Positions 21,913 to 33,026 of a stretch of DNA of 64,000 nt are shown here, in pieces; the first letter of the stretch is position 1, and each line of letters opens with the position of its first letter. The stretch lies in contig OX031057.1 of NCBI GenBank assembly GCA_943736015.1, forward strand, positions 58,672,001-58,736,000, read 5' to 3'. Origin of the DNA: Tridacna crocea. Taxonomy: Eukaryota; Mollusca; Bivalvia; Cardiida; Cardiidae. Under the pieces are notes generated by a model that made no database searches, was not told where the DNA came from, and saw only the letters and a program-made list of their open reading frames with translations. The position numbers and the translations under genes are program-made.

Positions 21913-22550
21913 GCCTAAAAATGAGGTTTGATGTATCTGCAAATTTATCGACCAATGTCAGTCTGGTTACCAGTATTTTCTACCTTTCGCACATCTTTTA
22001 TTTTCTGTCCTTTCCGAGACAAATTTATCACTGAATACACGTTTAATTTGTTTTCAGCAACGACTTTGAGTCCTGACGAATCTAAATAAGCTATCAGGGG
22101 CGTAGCTGCCTGTACGCAATAACGCAGTTGGTACACTTTTCAATAAAAGAAGGTACGTCGTCAGAAGCCGTCCAATAGTTTCTAAAATTCAATAGTTTTT
22201 CTCGGTAAAAGATCCTTCACACCCTCCTCGAAAATTCTTCACCCCTCTCTCGACCCTTCGTACTCCTGTAAACCACACTATAGAATTTTAGACGGGTTGA
22301 CAGTGAAATATTTGTAGATAAAATATTAAATGTTACAGCGATAAAAAAAATTCTTCGATTAATACTATCGGTATTACGCGTACACCTTTTTTCATTTTTT
22401 TTTTGGGGGGGGGGGGGGGGAAGGGGGAAGGGGGAAGCTAGCTACACTCTCGGCTATGATCTGTGAAAAGGAGATTTAATGCATCTACGAAAAGTTTCGG
22501 CCCAGGTACAACATTGTTTCATGGCATTTTGATTTCACGAAAAGAACAAA
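21913..22550. other. unassigned, with a G-run
   Basis: A run of about 18 G lies near 22405-22422. A possible family A relic (TCTGGTTACCAGTATTTTCT) at 21960. E-like GATCTGTGAAAAGGAGATTT at 22460. Confidence 0.45.
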
Positions 22551-22915
22551 TATATTTACTGTCACCAGATGAAGTAGGTATTCTAAGTAATTTTAGATAC
22601 ATATATCTTTTTAAAGTATATAATCTGCACTTTGTGCACAAAATGGCTGCTATTCCGACACTTCTGCTATATATTTACCGTCACCAGATGAAGTAGGTAT
22701 TCTAAGTAATTTTAGATACATATATCTTTTTAAAGTAATTAATCTGCACTTTGGGCACAAAATGGCGGCTATTCCGACACTTCTGCTATATATTTACCGT
22801 CACCAGATGAAGTAGGTATTCTAAGTAATTTTAGATACATTTACATGTATCTTTTTAAAGTAATTAATCTGCACCTTGCGCGCAAAATGGCGGCTATTCC
22901 GACAACTCTGCTATG
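22551..22915 (+). repeat. tandem array, three units of 119 bp
   Basis: CCAGATGAAGTAGGTATTCT starts at 22565, 22684 and 22803. Units end in ATGGCGGCTATTCCGACA and CTTCTGCTATATATTTACCG. Confidence 0.9.
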
Positions 22916-23065
22916 ACGTATAGGTTGTCACCCTTACTATATGGTAACACAAAAGGATTAAACAGGCAGCTCACGACAATGTCCATCACGTGTAATCTGT
23001 TTATAATATTTGCTGGACACAAAAAGGCACTAATAATACAACAATCCGTCATGTGCGACAATTTC

Positions 23066-23277
23066 TTAACCTTTTTGCCGCTAATCGCGACTTGCTGACC
23101 TTTTGCGGACCGTGTAGATCAAGATCAGACTGCACAGAACATACAGTCTGATCTTTGATCTACACTGTCCGATAAGGAGATATTATTCGCCGACACATAA
23201 CTTTGAAGGAGCAATATTTGGGTTATTTTTATTGATTTGAAAATTTGCTTTTAGTTATTTAGCAGGATAAGGGTTAA
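23066..23277. mobile_element. family D TTAA-ended MITE, complete
   Basis: TTAACCTTTTTGCCGCTAAT at the left; the right end in reverse is TTAACCCTTATCCTGCTAAA, giving TTAA ends and a short inverted repeat. The central palindrome at 23109-23171 is CGTGTAGATCAAGATCAGAC, a short loop, then GTCTGATCTTTGATCTACAC. Reference copy for family D. Confidence 0.8.
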
Positions 23278-23351
23278 TGAACAAATTAATAAAGTCGGCA
23301 TTCCTAATCTTCTTATACAAATCCTTCATCCGGGCATCTCCGTCCGTATTG

Positions 23352-23501
23352 ACTAATCCTTAGCCCATGGGCATAAAATTGAGCGCGACTCACCGACCTT
23401 TTGTGGACAGTGTAGATCATGATCAGACTGCACAGAACGTACAGTCTGATCTTGGATCTACACTTTCCGATAAGGAGACGTTTTTTCCACCTCTTAAAAT
23501 A
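23352..23501. mobile_element. family D MITE, partial
   Basis: GCGCGACTCACCGACCTTTT, palindrome at 23405-23466 (GTGTAGATCATGATCAGACT / AGTCTGATCTTGGATCTACA) and CCGATAAGGAGACG. The AT-rich right part and TTAA end are missing. Confidence 0.75.
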
Positions 23502-23739
23502 AATGAGCCATGCTCTGTGAAAAGGGGGCTTCGCGCATTTACGAACAGTATCAACCTGATATTTTCGCTATTAGTATATTGTCTGTATGTCAAAGGACCA
23601 GTTTACCTCATGGTTAAGTGGGTTGTTAAAAATGGTTTTAATGGATCCATAATTATGTGATGACTTGGGCCTGGTATCACGTATTTAGTAAGATACATTA
23701 GGTCCCCTTTTGCCAGAGTGTGGCTCAAATAGAAGTAAC
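23502..23739 (+). mobile_element. family E TIR MITE
   Basis: AAATGAGCCATGCTCTGTGA at the left is matched by the reverse of CCAGAGTGTGGCTCAAAT at the right, with further pairing of AGGGGGCTT..GCATTT and its inverse. Interior holds AATGGATCCATAATTATGTG, the segment where family C is inserted at 847. Confidence 0.75.
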
Positions 23740-24044
23740 ATTGTTTGGGGTTTTACTATCGGTTGAAATTTCATTTCTTTTATTTTGCAGTCAATCAAAA
23801 TGTTCTTAGGGCTAACGGGCCTCTGTTAAATATTCATAGCATACACGTTACAGTTTGCCGCATCTTTTCTGGTTCATTTTTAAAGTGATGGCAAGGTTAC
23901 CATGACCTTTATTGCGAACCCAAGAGTACATTTATATCATTAAGATAGTTAGATGAAGTAAGGAACCATAAAGGTACAATTACGGTGAGCCAAAACACAA
24001 AATAAAGTGTCCTAAAATACTTTTTTTTTTTTCATACCCCCGCA
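23740..24044. other. unassigned sequence
   Basis: No recognised feature. Confidence 0.45.
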
Positions 24045-24290
24045 AATCAAGTAGCCGTTGTCTGCGCATGTCATATTCTTTGAAGATTTGACCTGTCTTA
24101 CATGACGCATCACTCCCCCAATATTCGGGGGATTGTAGCAATACGCGCTAAAGGTAGCAAATGGAGAAAATGGCTTTTATCAATACGTTTGAGGTAAAAT
24201 CAGTTCTGTTTTAGCTCCCGATTTCTCCAAACTACTGATCATAGATGAATGAATCGCACCAGGTAACGTTTTATAGAGTAAACGTTTATT
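24045..24290 (+). mobile_element. family H dispersed repeat
   Basis: GTTGTCTGCGCATGTCATAT, GACGCATCACTCCCCCAAT and GAATGAATCGCACCAGGTAA match the copies at 7.4 kb (reversed) and 42.2 kb. Confidence 0.7.
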
Positions 24291-24660
24291 TTAGTTTGGA
24301 ATTTATAGTAACGAATGTTGCGTAGAAAAGTAGTCCGGTTCTGTACCCAGGATACCCAAATTAGATAGATGAGTATTTTTAGAATGCAAAAAACAACAAC
24401 AACAAAGATATCAAAAAAGATTTTAAAAAAAGGCTACGTCAATGCCATTTTGGTTGTGCTTAGATCTCGAGAATTTTTCTCCTGGGTTAAACATCACGAA
24501 AAGGGTCAAAGGGTGGTCCCTTTATTTGACGCTCGACTCCCTCATTAAACCCCACATGGTCAATTGATTCTTAACACAAGGGCCAACACTTGACCAGTTA
24601 TTTCATCAATAGTCAGATAGTCAGCCTCACATGGTACGGACTTCTCTATTTCTTTTCATT
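24291..24660. other. unassigned sequence
   Basis: No recognised feature. Confidence 0.45.
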
Positions 24661-24890
24661 TTAACCCATTACCACACAATCCCTACTTTTGACGTCCCTA
24701 AGAAAGAAGCCTTTTGAAAACACTGTGGGAAAAGGAGAAAATGCTGGTAACCAGCATTTTCTCTTTTTCCTACAGTATTTAACTACCCTTCCCAGAGCAA
24801 ATTTCAATTTTTCAGTTACCTTTATTTTGTCGTCTGCAAATGCTTTCAATTTGGACCAATCTAAAATTTTCTCGTGTGGTAAAGAGTTAA
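24661..24890 (+). mobile_element. family A MITE, complete reference copy
   Basis: Exactly 230 bp from TTAACCCATTACCACACAAT to CTCGTGTGGTAAAGAGTTAA, TTAA at both ends. The 17-18 bp terminal inverted repeat is clear. Palindrome at about 24716-24780 with ACTGTGGG left and a slightly decayed right arm. Confidence 0.9.
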
Positions 24891-24904
24891 AAACCATTTA
24901 TGAT

Positions 24905-25110
24905 GAAAAATACTCTAAAAAAGGAGGGTTTTAATGTATCTGCAAAAAGTGTTGATCCATGACGGCTTGCAGTCCACACAGGCATATCTTGTGCCTCTAG
25001 TCAATTTTCAGCATGGCCAAGGACCATTTTACCACAGGATTCAGCTTTTTGTCAGACAAAATGGATCTTGTGGATTTAGGATTATGGGATGACTTGCCTA
25101 GTATGATGCG
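24905..25110 (+). mobile_element. family E element, partial
   Basis: AAAAAGGAGGGTTTTAATGT, GATCCATGACGGCTTGCAGT, GACAAAATGGATCTTGTGGA and GGATTATGGGATGACTTG follow the E order. The terminal repeats are decayed. Confidence 0.6.
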
Positions 25111-25860
25111 TGATGGCAATGCCAAGGCTGAAAATATTACCGATTATATTCATGAGATGAAATAAATTTCGATCTTTCACCGAAAAAAAAAAAAAATATT
25201 CTATCTATTTCATGTTTCTTACTGTTTTGTTTGGGAGGATTGAATAAAATTCAGGAAATTTCTCTTCTGTTATTTCCCGTGGCGTATTCCCTCTGCATGA
25301 AATATGCATTACAATATTTTATCACATAACCTTCATTGTTTTCAGTGTAATATACCCATTACGAATTTTCTTATCTCACTCACGTTTAATATCACATTTT
25401 GTGTGACGTCATTTTTGACGTCATTTTGTACGCATATCATACAAGTTAATAGAAAATACCGCGGATGCAGTTATGAATGTTCTTGCATCATCTGGTCTAT
25501 ATTTTATGAAATATCGTTTTGTGATAAAAAGAATCGGACATTTGTGCACTTTTGAGATAAGATTGCATTAAACTCGTCAAGGAAAATGTTATCAAGCTCG
25601 CCAAAGGCCACTCGTTTAATAAAATCTTATCTCAAAAGTCCACTCATGTCAGATCCTATATATGTCAAGAGCGAGAAATGTAAGGTAAACTACGTCATAT
25701 TTACATCTGAGTGTAAGGCACGCGAATTTTACCTCGGTAACCAGTGCGCGGGAAAACTGTTTCCGCCTTCAACTGAAGAGTTAGAATATAAAAATCGGTA
25801 TTTTTACTGGTGGTAACCATGAAATATCGAAAAATGTTTCACCGATATTTCTCCATAACT
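25111..25860 (+). mobile_element. family F repeats, two fragments
   Basis: 25118-25190 ends in TTTCGATCTTTCACCGAAAA. 25300-25860 holds the TTATCACATAACCTTCATTG flank, a foldback at 25545-25645 (CTTTTGAGATAAGATTG / AAATCTTATCTCAAAAG) and AGAGCGAGAAATGTAAGGTA with ATCGGTATTTTTACTGG. The 76-residue ORF at 25586 is part of the repeat. Confidence 0.6.
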
Positions 25861-26533
25861 TATCGGAAAGCATGAAATAAATAATAAGAGGTGTCCATCT
25901 GCAGCAAAGTGAAAACCTTCATATTACGTATTCGCAAACCTGTGATTTTATTGTATTAAGTTTCCGATTTTAATAATTATAAAGCCCCGAGTGGAAAAAT
26001 GTACCGTTAAGAACATTAACTAAATATAACGAGGGACAACTATCAGATATTACAAAATAATTTATTCAGCCTTTTAACGACCTGTGAGAATTTTGTGGCC
26101 TTTGAGAATGAGAAATTGCAAAAAATGGTTTGACGATCAAAAGATTAATTCTTTCATAGCTATAGGGTATCATTAGTAATAGTTTATATTCTTTCCGGAC
26201 GGATTAAGCCAAGGACCATACTCCATGGAAATTTCAAATTCAACCCGGATCTAGTAAGGCCGCTGATTGGGTCATGTATACAGGTATTTTATTATAATAA
26301 TAATAATAATAATAATAAAACATCTTCCTGTTCTTAATGGAATTTTTTGAACGACCTAAAAATTATAACCGATCTGTGCTCTGACAAGAGAGGGTTACCT
26401 GCATCGTGGAAATGCATGAAACCAAGCAAGGCATCGTGTAATTATGCTTTCCATAAAACAATTTTGTTTAACGACCGAGGAAAAAAAAGACAGAATTTTA
26501 CTAGAGGATACAAACTAAACACAGTATCTTTTG
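25861..26533. repeat. unassigned, with an (AAT)n tract
   Basis: ATAATAAT repeats at about 26286-26318. Nothing else recognised. Confidence 0.6.
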
Positions 26534-26760
26534 GTTCAGCCCTTTCCCAAACAAACCTTGTTTCTTACGACCCTGAGTGAAAACATTCTGAAAACATTGT
26601 TGGAAATGGAGAAATTCCGGTAACCAGTATTTTCTCATTTTTTCACAATGATTTCTCCCCTTTCCAAAACAAAATTCCATTTTCTAGTCAAATTGATTTT
26701 GTTGTCTGCAAATGCTTCCAATTTGGACCAGTCAAAAATTGTCGTTTGGTAAAGAGTTAA
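26534..26760 (+). mobile_element. family A MITE
   Basis: GCCCTTTCCCAAACAAACCT head, GAAAACATTGTTGGAAATGG arm, GTAACCAGTATTTTCTCATT, tail GTCGTTTGGTAAAGAGTTAA. Left TTAA decayed. Confidence 0.8.
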
Positions 26761-27769
26761 CACAGTATTACATGGATCGACTCTACCACCGGATAAAAGT
26801 TAGCAAACGGGATGAAAATAGTTTGACATGCAAACATGATATATCTACAGGGGACACCCTTTGTTGTTATGCTGCCAGAATGATAGAAAAACAAGTAAAG
26901 GGATCTTTCTAAAGCTTCAAATGAACATGTAGGTCCATTTCTTTAAAGGTGGCCCTTCAGATTTTGGGACAAAACTTTACAAAAAATACAAAATAATCGT
27001 CCTTGTAGCCCCAAAGCCTTATAATTTTTATTCATTTAACCCCAGTAGTCGAAAGCCATCCGATAACTAGATAAATTAAAGATTTACTACAGTCCAGGTT
27101 GACACTGAAGGGAAATACGGTCTATTTTTACATGAGCAACTCGCTCATTTACATACCGGAAATATACAGACGAAGCTTCAAACATAGCAATTGAAGTTCT
27201 AGAGATTATGAAAATAATTAAATGTTATGTTATGGAATTTAATAGTCATAAGTCCCGTGCAAGTCACTTAACATTCCCACAATGCTTTATTGATTTTGGC
27301 GGGAAATCTAAAAATAGCTCAAGAGGCTACATGTACGTAGCCTTTTAAGGGAATACCACCAAAAAAATCTTTTTTTGTAATTTTATGATTCTTAATTACT
27401 GATGATTTGTATTGTCTTTTTTTTTTCATATAAATTTCAGTGACATATATATTTTTTTTAATTTGGCGTGATGTGAAAATTCTAAATACCCACCTTTAAC
27501 AAACCAATGAGCGTTGTTATTAATCGTATGTATCACTTTTTACATGCAAAAACACTGCCCTTCATATAAATTTCCATCAATAAAATTTCAACATTTAGGT
27601 TCGTTTCACCAAGGTAGTTACGAACAAAATTTGCATAAGTTTTAGGAACTGTAGTATAGTGGCATTAATCTACTGAGAGATACATGGTAGCTATCATAGT
27701 GATTTTAGCAGATTCATGCGACTGTACTAAAGTTACATAAAGCTGATGCAAATCTTAATCGTAAATACC
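26761..27769. other. unassigned sequence
   Basis: AT-rich with T-runs (27360-27460). No gene or known repeat recognised. Confidence 0.45.
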
Positions 27770-27992
27770 TTAACCCTTTCCCACACAATGACGACTTTTA
27801 ACGACTCCTGGAAATAAGCATTTTGAAAACATTGTGGGAAAAGGAGAAAATGCTGGTAACCAGCATTTTCTCCTTTTCCCACAATGTTTTCTACCACATC
27901 AATAAACAATTGCACCGTTTGAGCCACATTGAAATTGTGGTCTTCAAATGCATTCGATTTGGACAGGGCTAAAATTTTGCTGTCTGGGTTAA
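27770..27992 (+). mobile_element. family A MITE, complete
   Basis: TTAACCCTTTCCCACACAAT to TCTGGGTTAA. The palindrome at about 27825-27890 has perfect arms. Confidence 0.85.
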
Positions 27993-28251
27993 TAAAACGG
28001 GTCCCAGGTATTTATATACTATTCTTCTAGAAATCTAACAATTTGAAATGTAGTGTCAAATATCAAAGACTGTAACAAAAAAGTGTGAGTCAGTTTCAGA
28101 TATAAATGTTTATCTGCAACAATACTTGCACACAAACCTTTGACTATTAACACTGATACCCAGTTTCAAGGAACTGAAATAAAATGCAAACTGAATGCTT
28201 TATTCAGCTTAGTAAACAATTATAGTCCTTAGGAAAGATATCTTATTAGAT

Positions 28252-28594
28252 TATATTTCATGTGTCTTTTTTTAAGAATGCTATGGGTGAAGAAATTTCG
28301 TATTTTAATCTGGGGGGAATTATTTCACCGTCACAGTGAATATTTTCCTCCTGCCGAAAATCTGGAGCTATTTTTGGTTTTAAAAGTGGCATTTGTTGAC
28401 AAATAATCAGAAGAAATATAATATATAATTCATTTCATAAGCTTGTGGTTAATATGTGGAAATATTTGCCGAAAAGGGAAAGGACCGCGATAATAACTCG
28501 TGCCTCACGACACTCGTTATTTTCGCATACCTTTCCCTTTTTCGGCAAATATTTCTCAATATTAACCACAAGCTGATGAAATGAACTCTATATA
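28252..28594. mobile_element. family G repeat with long hairpin
   Basis: The hairpin at 28432-28583 (TTTCATAAGCTTGTGGTTAA...GGAAATATTTGCCGAAAAGG against CTTTTTCGGCAAATATTTCT...TTAACCACAAGCTGATGAAA) follows a TTTCATGTGTCTTTTTTTAA lead. Same order as the copy at 32.6 kb. Confidence 0.75.
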
Positions 28595-29160
28595 TTATCT
28601 TCCATCATTTCTAAAAGGTAAAAATCTCTCCTTGCAACCAACGCTTGAACAGGATATCTGATTTCTTCCAATTTTTACTGTATTGAACATGTCGCAACAT
28701 TCACTTTGTTGTCGTTAAGATGTTTAATTTATGAGGACGGTGGTTTTTTTTTTTTTCATTTTTATTTGCTGTAAACAGAAAGATACAAAAAGCAACATCT
28801 AATACAATACAGGGACTGGGCGGCTCTCCCAAGAGACGATATCGCACAATATGACTTTTATGTGGTTGCCATGATGAACAGCGGATATTCAGAAAACTTG
28901 GGTCGCATTTTCCATCTGATATTCATACGCGGCAATGGATTGTCGCGAGGAAAACTCTTTCAAGTCTAAAGATGGACAGATGCGCAGCTTCGAGTGGTTC
29001 TTTCATTCTGTTTTTTCAATGCCTTTTGCATGAGTTAACTCGATTCCAGAAAACTTGATATTGATATCATTATTATACGTGTTATAATGATTATTATCAT
29101 TATCACTGCATCTTTTGCGATCATCGCCCAGGGACTTCTTCGTAGTTTTTCCTCTATCCA
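28595..29160. other. unassigned sequence
   Basis: T-run at 28747; nothing coding recognised. Confidence 0.45.
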
Positions 29161-29388
29161 TTAACCCATTACTACTCAATCCCTACTTTTGACACCCCTG
29201 AGAAAGAAGACTTTAGAAAACATTGTGGGAAAAGGAGAAAATGCTGGTAATCAGCATTTTCTCCTTTTCCCACAATGTTTTCTACCCTTCACAAAACAAA
29301 TTTCAAATTTTCAGTCACTTTTATTTTGTCGTCTGTAAATGCTTTCTATTTGGACAAGTCTGTAAAATTGTCATTTGGTAATGAGTGA
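29161..29388 (+). mobile_element. family A MITE
   Basis: TTAACCCATTACTACTCAAT head, perfect palindrome at about 29215-29283, tail TCATTTGGTAATGAGTGA. Confidence 0.85.
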
Positions 29389-29410
29389 ACCATTTTCCTG
29401 CTATATAACT

Positions 29411-29505
29411 TTAACTCTTTGCCAAACTATCGCTGGTTTTCACGATCCTAAGATAGAAGGCTTTTGAAAACTTTGTGGAGAAAGGAGAAAATGCTGGTAA
29501 CTGTT
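29411..29505 (+). mobile_element. family A left half only
   Basis: TTAACTCTTTGCCAAACTAT through GGAGAAAATGCTGGTAACTG, then the match stops in the loop. Confidence 0.75.
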
Positions 29506-29821
29506 AAACTGGTGCAATAAAATGAAAAAATATTATTTTTTTTTTATCTATTCTTTTCTAATTATAGCGAAATATCCGGCAGATAACCGTGACAAGCGAT
29601 TTTCCATCATATAAGTCCTTTACAGATGTACAGTTACGACAGAATTATTACAATTGCATATGACTAGGTTTGCCGGAATAATGCAACACATGAGGTGTGT
29701 TGACAAAGAATAAAAGTACATGTAAACCCATTTTCGCAGCTTGGTTGAGATTAACAGCATCAACTAGATAATCTTGTGTTGCAGGGAATTACATTTCAGC
29801 CATTCTCTGTTAGAACTATTT

Positions 29822-29877
29822 TATGAAATAAAACGTATATTTGAAATCAATTTTATTTCAAATATACGTTTTACTTC
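29822..29877. repeat. AT-rich palindrome
   Basis: GAAATAAAACGTATATTTGA faces TCAAATATACGTTTTACTTC around AAATCAATTTTATT. Confidence 0.8.
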
Positions 29878-29915
29878 AAAAGTGGTTCTTACAATGCTCT
29901 GTAGAAGCTATATTT

Positions 29916-30142
29916 CAACCCTTTACCAACCTGATCCCATGTTTTTATGACCCTAAAGAACCCTTCTTCTGAAACAGTGTCTGGATAAAAAGAAAATGCG
30001 GGGAGGTAGTGATGTCTCTGTTTCCTCGAATGCATTTCACTACATCTACGAATCCCCATCATATAAAATACATCTTGTCTTGTTTTCTGCAAATACTTTT
30101 AATTTGAGAGAACCGAAAATTTTGTTATTCGGTATTAAAGAA
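29916..30142 (+). mobile_element. family A MITE, strongly diverged
   Basis: AACCCTTTACCAACCTGATC head, AAGAAAATGC core remnant, GTTTTCTGCAAATACTTTTA and TATTCGGTATTAAAGAATA tail. Confidence 0.6.
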
Positions 30143-30158
30143 TAAATACTATCCCTCC

Positions 30159-30387
30159 TTAACTCTTTACCACATGAGAAAATTTTAGACTGGTCCAAAC
30201 TGAAAGCATTTGCAGACGAAAAAATAAAGGTGACTGAAAAATAGAAATTTGTTCTGAAAAGGGTAGAAAACACTGTGGGAAAAGGAGAAAATGCTGGTTA
30301 CCAGCATTTTCTCCTTTTCCCACAGTGTTTTCAAAAGGCTTCTTTCTCAGGGGCGTCAAAAGTAGGGATTGAGTGGTAATGGGTTAA
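30159..30387 (-). mobile_element. family A MITE, complete
   Basis: TTAACTCTTTACCACATGAG to GAGTGGTAATGGGTTAA in reverse order. Palindrome at 30268-30332 uses ACTGTGGG / CCCACAGT in both arms. Confidence 0.9.
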
Positions 30388-30445
30388 CTCTTTACCACAT
30401 ATATTAGACTAGTCCAAATTCAAAGCATTTTCAGACGACATGTTA
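30384..30445 (-). mobile_element. family A right-end fragment
   Basis: TTAACTCTTTACCACATATA, GACTAGTCCAAATTCAAAGC, then breaks off after GACGACA. Shares its TTAA with the preceding element. Confidence 0.7.
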
Positions 30446-30475
30446 TGGTATATGGCCCGTTATTTTCATATCAAA

Positions 30476-30652
30476 GCCGGAAGCTGCCGATCTTGTCCGA
30501 AAAGCCTGTACAAAAACGTCGATGTTGCACGATATTTACCGATGTGCTAGTGAGTCTACAACTCCTTATTCTCGTATTGAAAGACAGAAGCTGTCGAGCT
30601 TGGTTGATTAGCCCTTACGAAAACGTCGATGTTACACGATTTTTACCGATGA
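30476..30652. repeat. diverged two-unit tandem repeat, about 101 bp
   Basis: GAAGCTGCCGATCTTG ... AAACGTCGATGTTGCACGAT at 30479-30536 recurs as GAAGCTGTCGAGCTTG ... AAACGTCGATGTTACACGAT at 30587-30640. Confidence 0.75.
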
Positions 30653-30657
30653 ATCTC

Positions 30658-30886
30658 TTAACCCTTTACTCCATAGATACTCATTTCTACACATTGCTTG
30701 TAGGAGCCTTTGGAAAACATTGTGGCAAAAGGTGAAATTGCTCGCGACGAGCAATTTCACCTTTTGCCACAATGTTTTCTACACTATCAAAAGGTATCAT
30801 ATACACATAAGAAACAGCTTCATCCTTGCTGTTGTTTAGGGTCAATTAGAGATACCATAGAAATGCCTAATGGGGTAAAGGGTTAA
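30658..30886 (+). mobile_element. family A subfamily with altered palindrome
   Basis: TTAACCCTTTACTCCATAGA to GGGGTAAAGGGTTAA. Palindrome 30713-30778 has ATTGTGGCAAAAGGTGAAAT, centre TGCTCGCGACGAGCA and the exact complement on the other side. Flanks differ from the main A type; the ends are conserved. Confidence 0.8.
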
Positions 30887-30917
30887 AGGTTAGAAAACAT
30901 TGTGTGGTAAGGGATTA
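30883..30917. mobile_element. 35 bp deletion derivative of family A
   Basis: TTAAAGGTTAGAAAACATTG then TGTGGTAAGGGATTAA: an A end, a few palindrome bases, and the other A end, abutting the previous element at a shared TTAA. Confidence 0.6.
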
Positions 30918-31246
30918 AATAAATATGACGGCAGACTACAGCCTTGCCATATTTATCTCCTCTCATAATGTTCTCGAAAGCTTTAAGCAGTGGAACAAAA
31001 AGGTTATATTTTCACAGTGATGGGTACATGAGCAAAACCTGACATTGCTTTTGAGTGTAATGCTATAGCTAACTTCGCAATGTTTTCAAAAGTTACTCCA
31101 ACTGAAAAGAATCAATTGCAGGTGTTTTGTATGCAAAAAATCCATTGTATGGGCTATAAACGGTCCCTAATTAATTCGTACATGTTCCTATAGATGCGTG
31201 CATGATGCATGCAACACGATAGAAATGAATATGAGATACATGCACC
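30918..31246. other. unassigned sequence
   Basis: No recognised feature. Confidence 0.4.
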
Positions 31247-31472
31247 AATCTTTCACCAGACAATACCGATTTTTATCGATCTTTGGAAAGAAAGCTTAGA
31301 AAACATTGTTGGAAAAGGAGAAAATGCTGGTTACCAGCATTTTCCCCTTATCCAATAATACTTTCAAGCCTTCCCTAAACAAAATTCAATTTTTGAGTCA
31401 CATTCATTTTGTCGCCTGCAAATGCTTTCAATTTGGACAGGTCCTAAAGTTTGTCGTTTGGTAAAGGGTTAA
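31247..31472 (+). mobile_element. family A MITE
   Basis: GAAAACATTGTTGGAAAAGG arm, GGTTACCAGCATTTTCCCCT, tail GTCGTTTGGTAAAGGGTTAA. Left end decayed. Confidence 0.8.
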
Positions 31473-31649
31473 CTCTATCGGTCCCAAACATATAAACTCT
31501 ACCGATTTTGACAGCTGAAACTATATACAATCCACTGTAATCCAAAGACACCATCTTCTTAAAGGCTAAGACTAAACATTCTTGCGGTATAGATCGAAGA
31601 CCACAATGTGCAGTATGATCTCCATCTGTGTCATCAGTAAAAATTCGCT

Positions 31650-31993
31650 GGGCCCGTATTTACCAACCATTCTTGAGAATATTCTTAGTCTTATTCTCCA
31701 AGGTTTTCTACATTTGTAAGTAAAACAACTTCTGATTGGCTAAACCGAATGGCGAATAAGACAAAGAACGTTCTTAAGGATGGTTGGTGAATACAGGGCA
31801 CGTATTCACCAACCATTCTTAAGAACGTTCTTTGTCTTATTCTTCAGAATTTTCTACATTTGTAAGTAACACAACTTCTGATTGGCTAAACGTTTCGGTT
31901 TTGCCAATCAGAAGTTGTGTTACTTACAAATGTAGAAAACATTGGGGAATAAGACTGAGAATATTCTCAAGAATGGTTGGTGAATACGGGCCC
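31650..31993. mobile_element. two abutting family B foldback elements
   Basis: 31650-31799 runs GGGCCCGTATTTACCAACCA to GGTTGGTGAATACAGGGCAC with a deletion in the middle. 31800-31993 runs CGTATTCACCAACCATTCTT to GGTGAATACGGGCCC and is complete, centred on GGCTAAACG/CGGTTTTGCC. They meet at a merged GGGCACGT junction. Confidence 0.8.
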
Positions 31994-32633
31994 TGGTCCT
32001 GTTTTCGCATATGACACAGGGAAGGTTAAAGATATGGATTTTATTTCGTACTTGAACACATTACCATATACCAAAGTTCCATACATGTCAACATGGACAC
32101 ATTATTACATATGCAGGGATTTAGGGCTCTGTCAAATTTTCTTCGTAAAGATCGTGTACATTGTAAGAAAAGGAGAAAATGTTGTTTTTCTTAATTTTTT
32201 ACAATATTTTAAACGGCATATTTTTCTTGTATCGAGTTTAATATCGTTTTTTGTAGGAAAAAGGTTTGATAAAATCGCGATATTTCGTATGCCTAAACGC
32301 CAGAAATGTGGCAAAGACTTGAATGCAAATTTGAATGATTTTCTGCTTTACTATATAATAAGGTGCCGATAAAATTTTAAGGCATATTTAGACATGTCTT
32401 TAGCATTACCATATAAATGATAAGTCCTTTACGGTACAATATGTTCACGTTCAAAAAGATTTTAGGGAAAGGAATAAATCTTTTTCCTAAAATGTGTAGT
32501 ATCATTCAAAAGACAAATCCCATCTCTCGACTCGTCGTCTTTCATTCCTTTACATTTGAACAAGTTTATAATTTTGTCTTTAGTTAATGTATAATTGGTC
32601 ATGTTTAGCTTTATTGGTGTTTTAAAATTTCAT
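31994..32633. mobile_element. unassigned with two decayed family A copies
   Basis: 32135-32340 (GTAAGAAAAGGAGAAAATG, then decayed) and 32455-32590 (TTAGGGAAAGGAATAAATCT / TTTTTCCTAAAATG, then CGTCTTTCATTCCTTTACAT) look like old A copies. The overlapping opposite ORFs (131 and 60 residues) are by-products. Confidence 0.4.
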
Positions 32634-33026
32634 ATCATATTTCATGTGTCTTTTTTTAGAAATGTTATGAGTAAAGAAATGTTGTAATTTAAGGTGGGGG
32701 AAATTATTTCCCCCTCACAGTGAATATTTACCTCCTGCCGAAAATCCGGAACTATTTTTTTTTTGAAAATATCGGTTATTCAGTTAATTGACTTGAGATC
32801 ACTAGTTTTAAAAGTAGCACTCGTTGACAAAATAATCAGAAGAAATATGATATATAATTTATTTCATTAGCTTGTGCTTAATATTGGGAAACATTTGCCT
32901 CAAAAGGGAAAGGTACGCGAAAATAACTCGTGCCTTACGGCACTCGCTATTTTCGCATTCCTTTCACCTTTTCGGCAAATATTACCCCATATTAACCGCA
33001 AGCTGATGAAATAAAGTCTATGTAAT
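32634..33026. mobile_element. family G repeat with long hairpin
   Basis: Same lead (TTTCATGTGTCTTTTTTTAG) and hairpin (32866-33016: TTTCATTAGCTTGTGCTTAA / TTAACCGCAAGCTGATGAAA) as at 28.3 kb, about 85% similar by eye. Confidence 0.75.
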
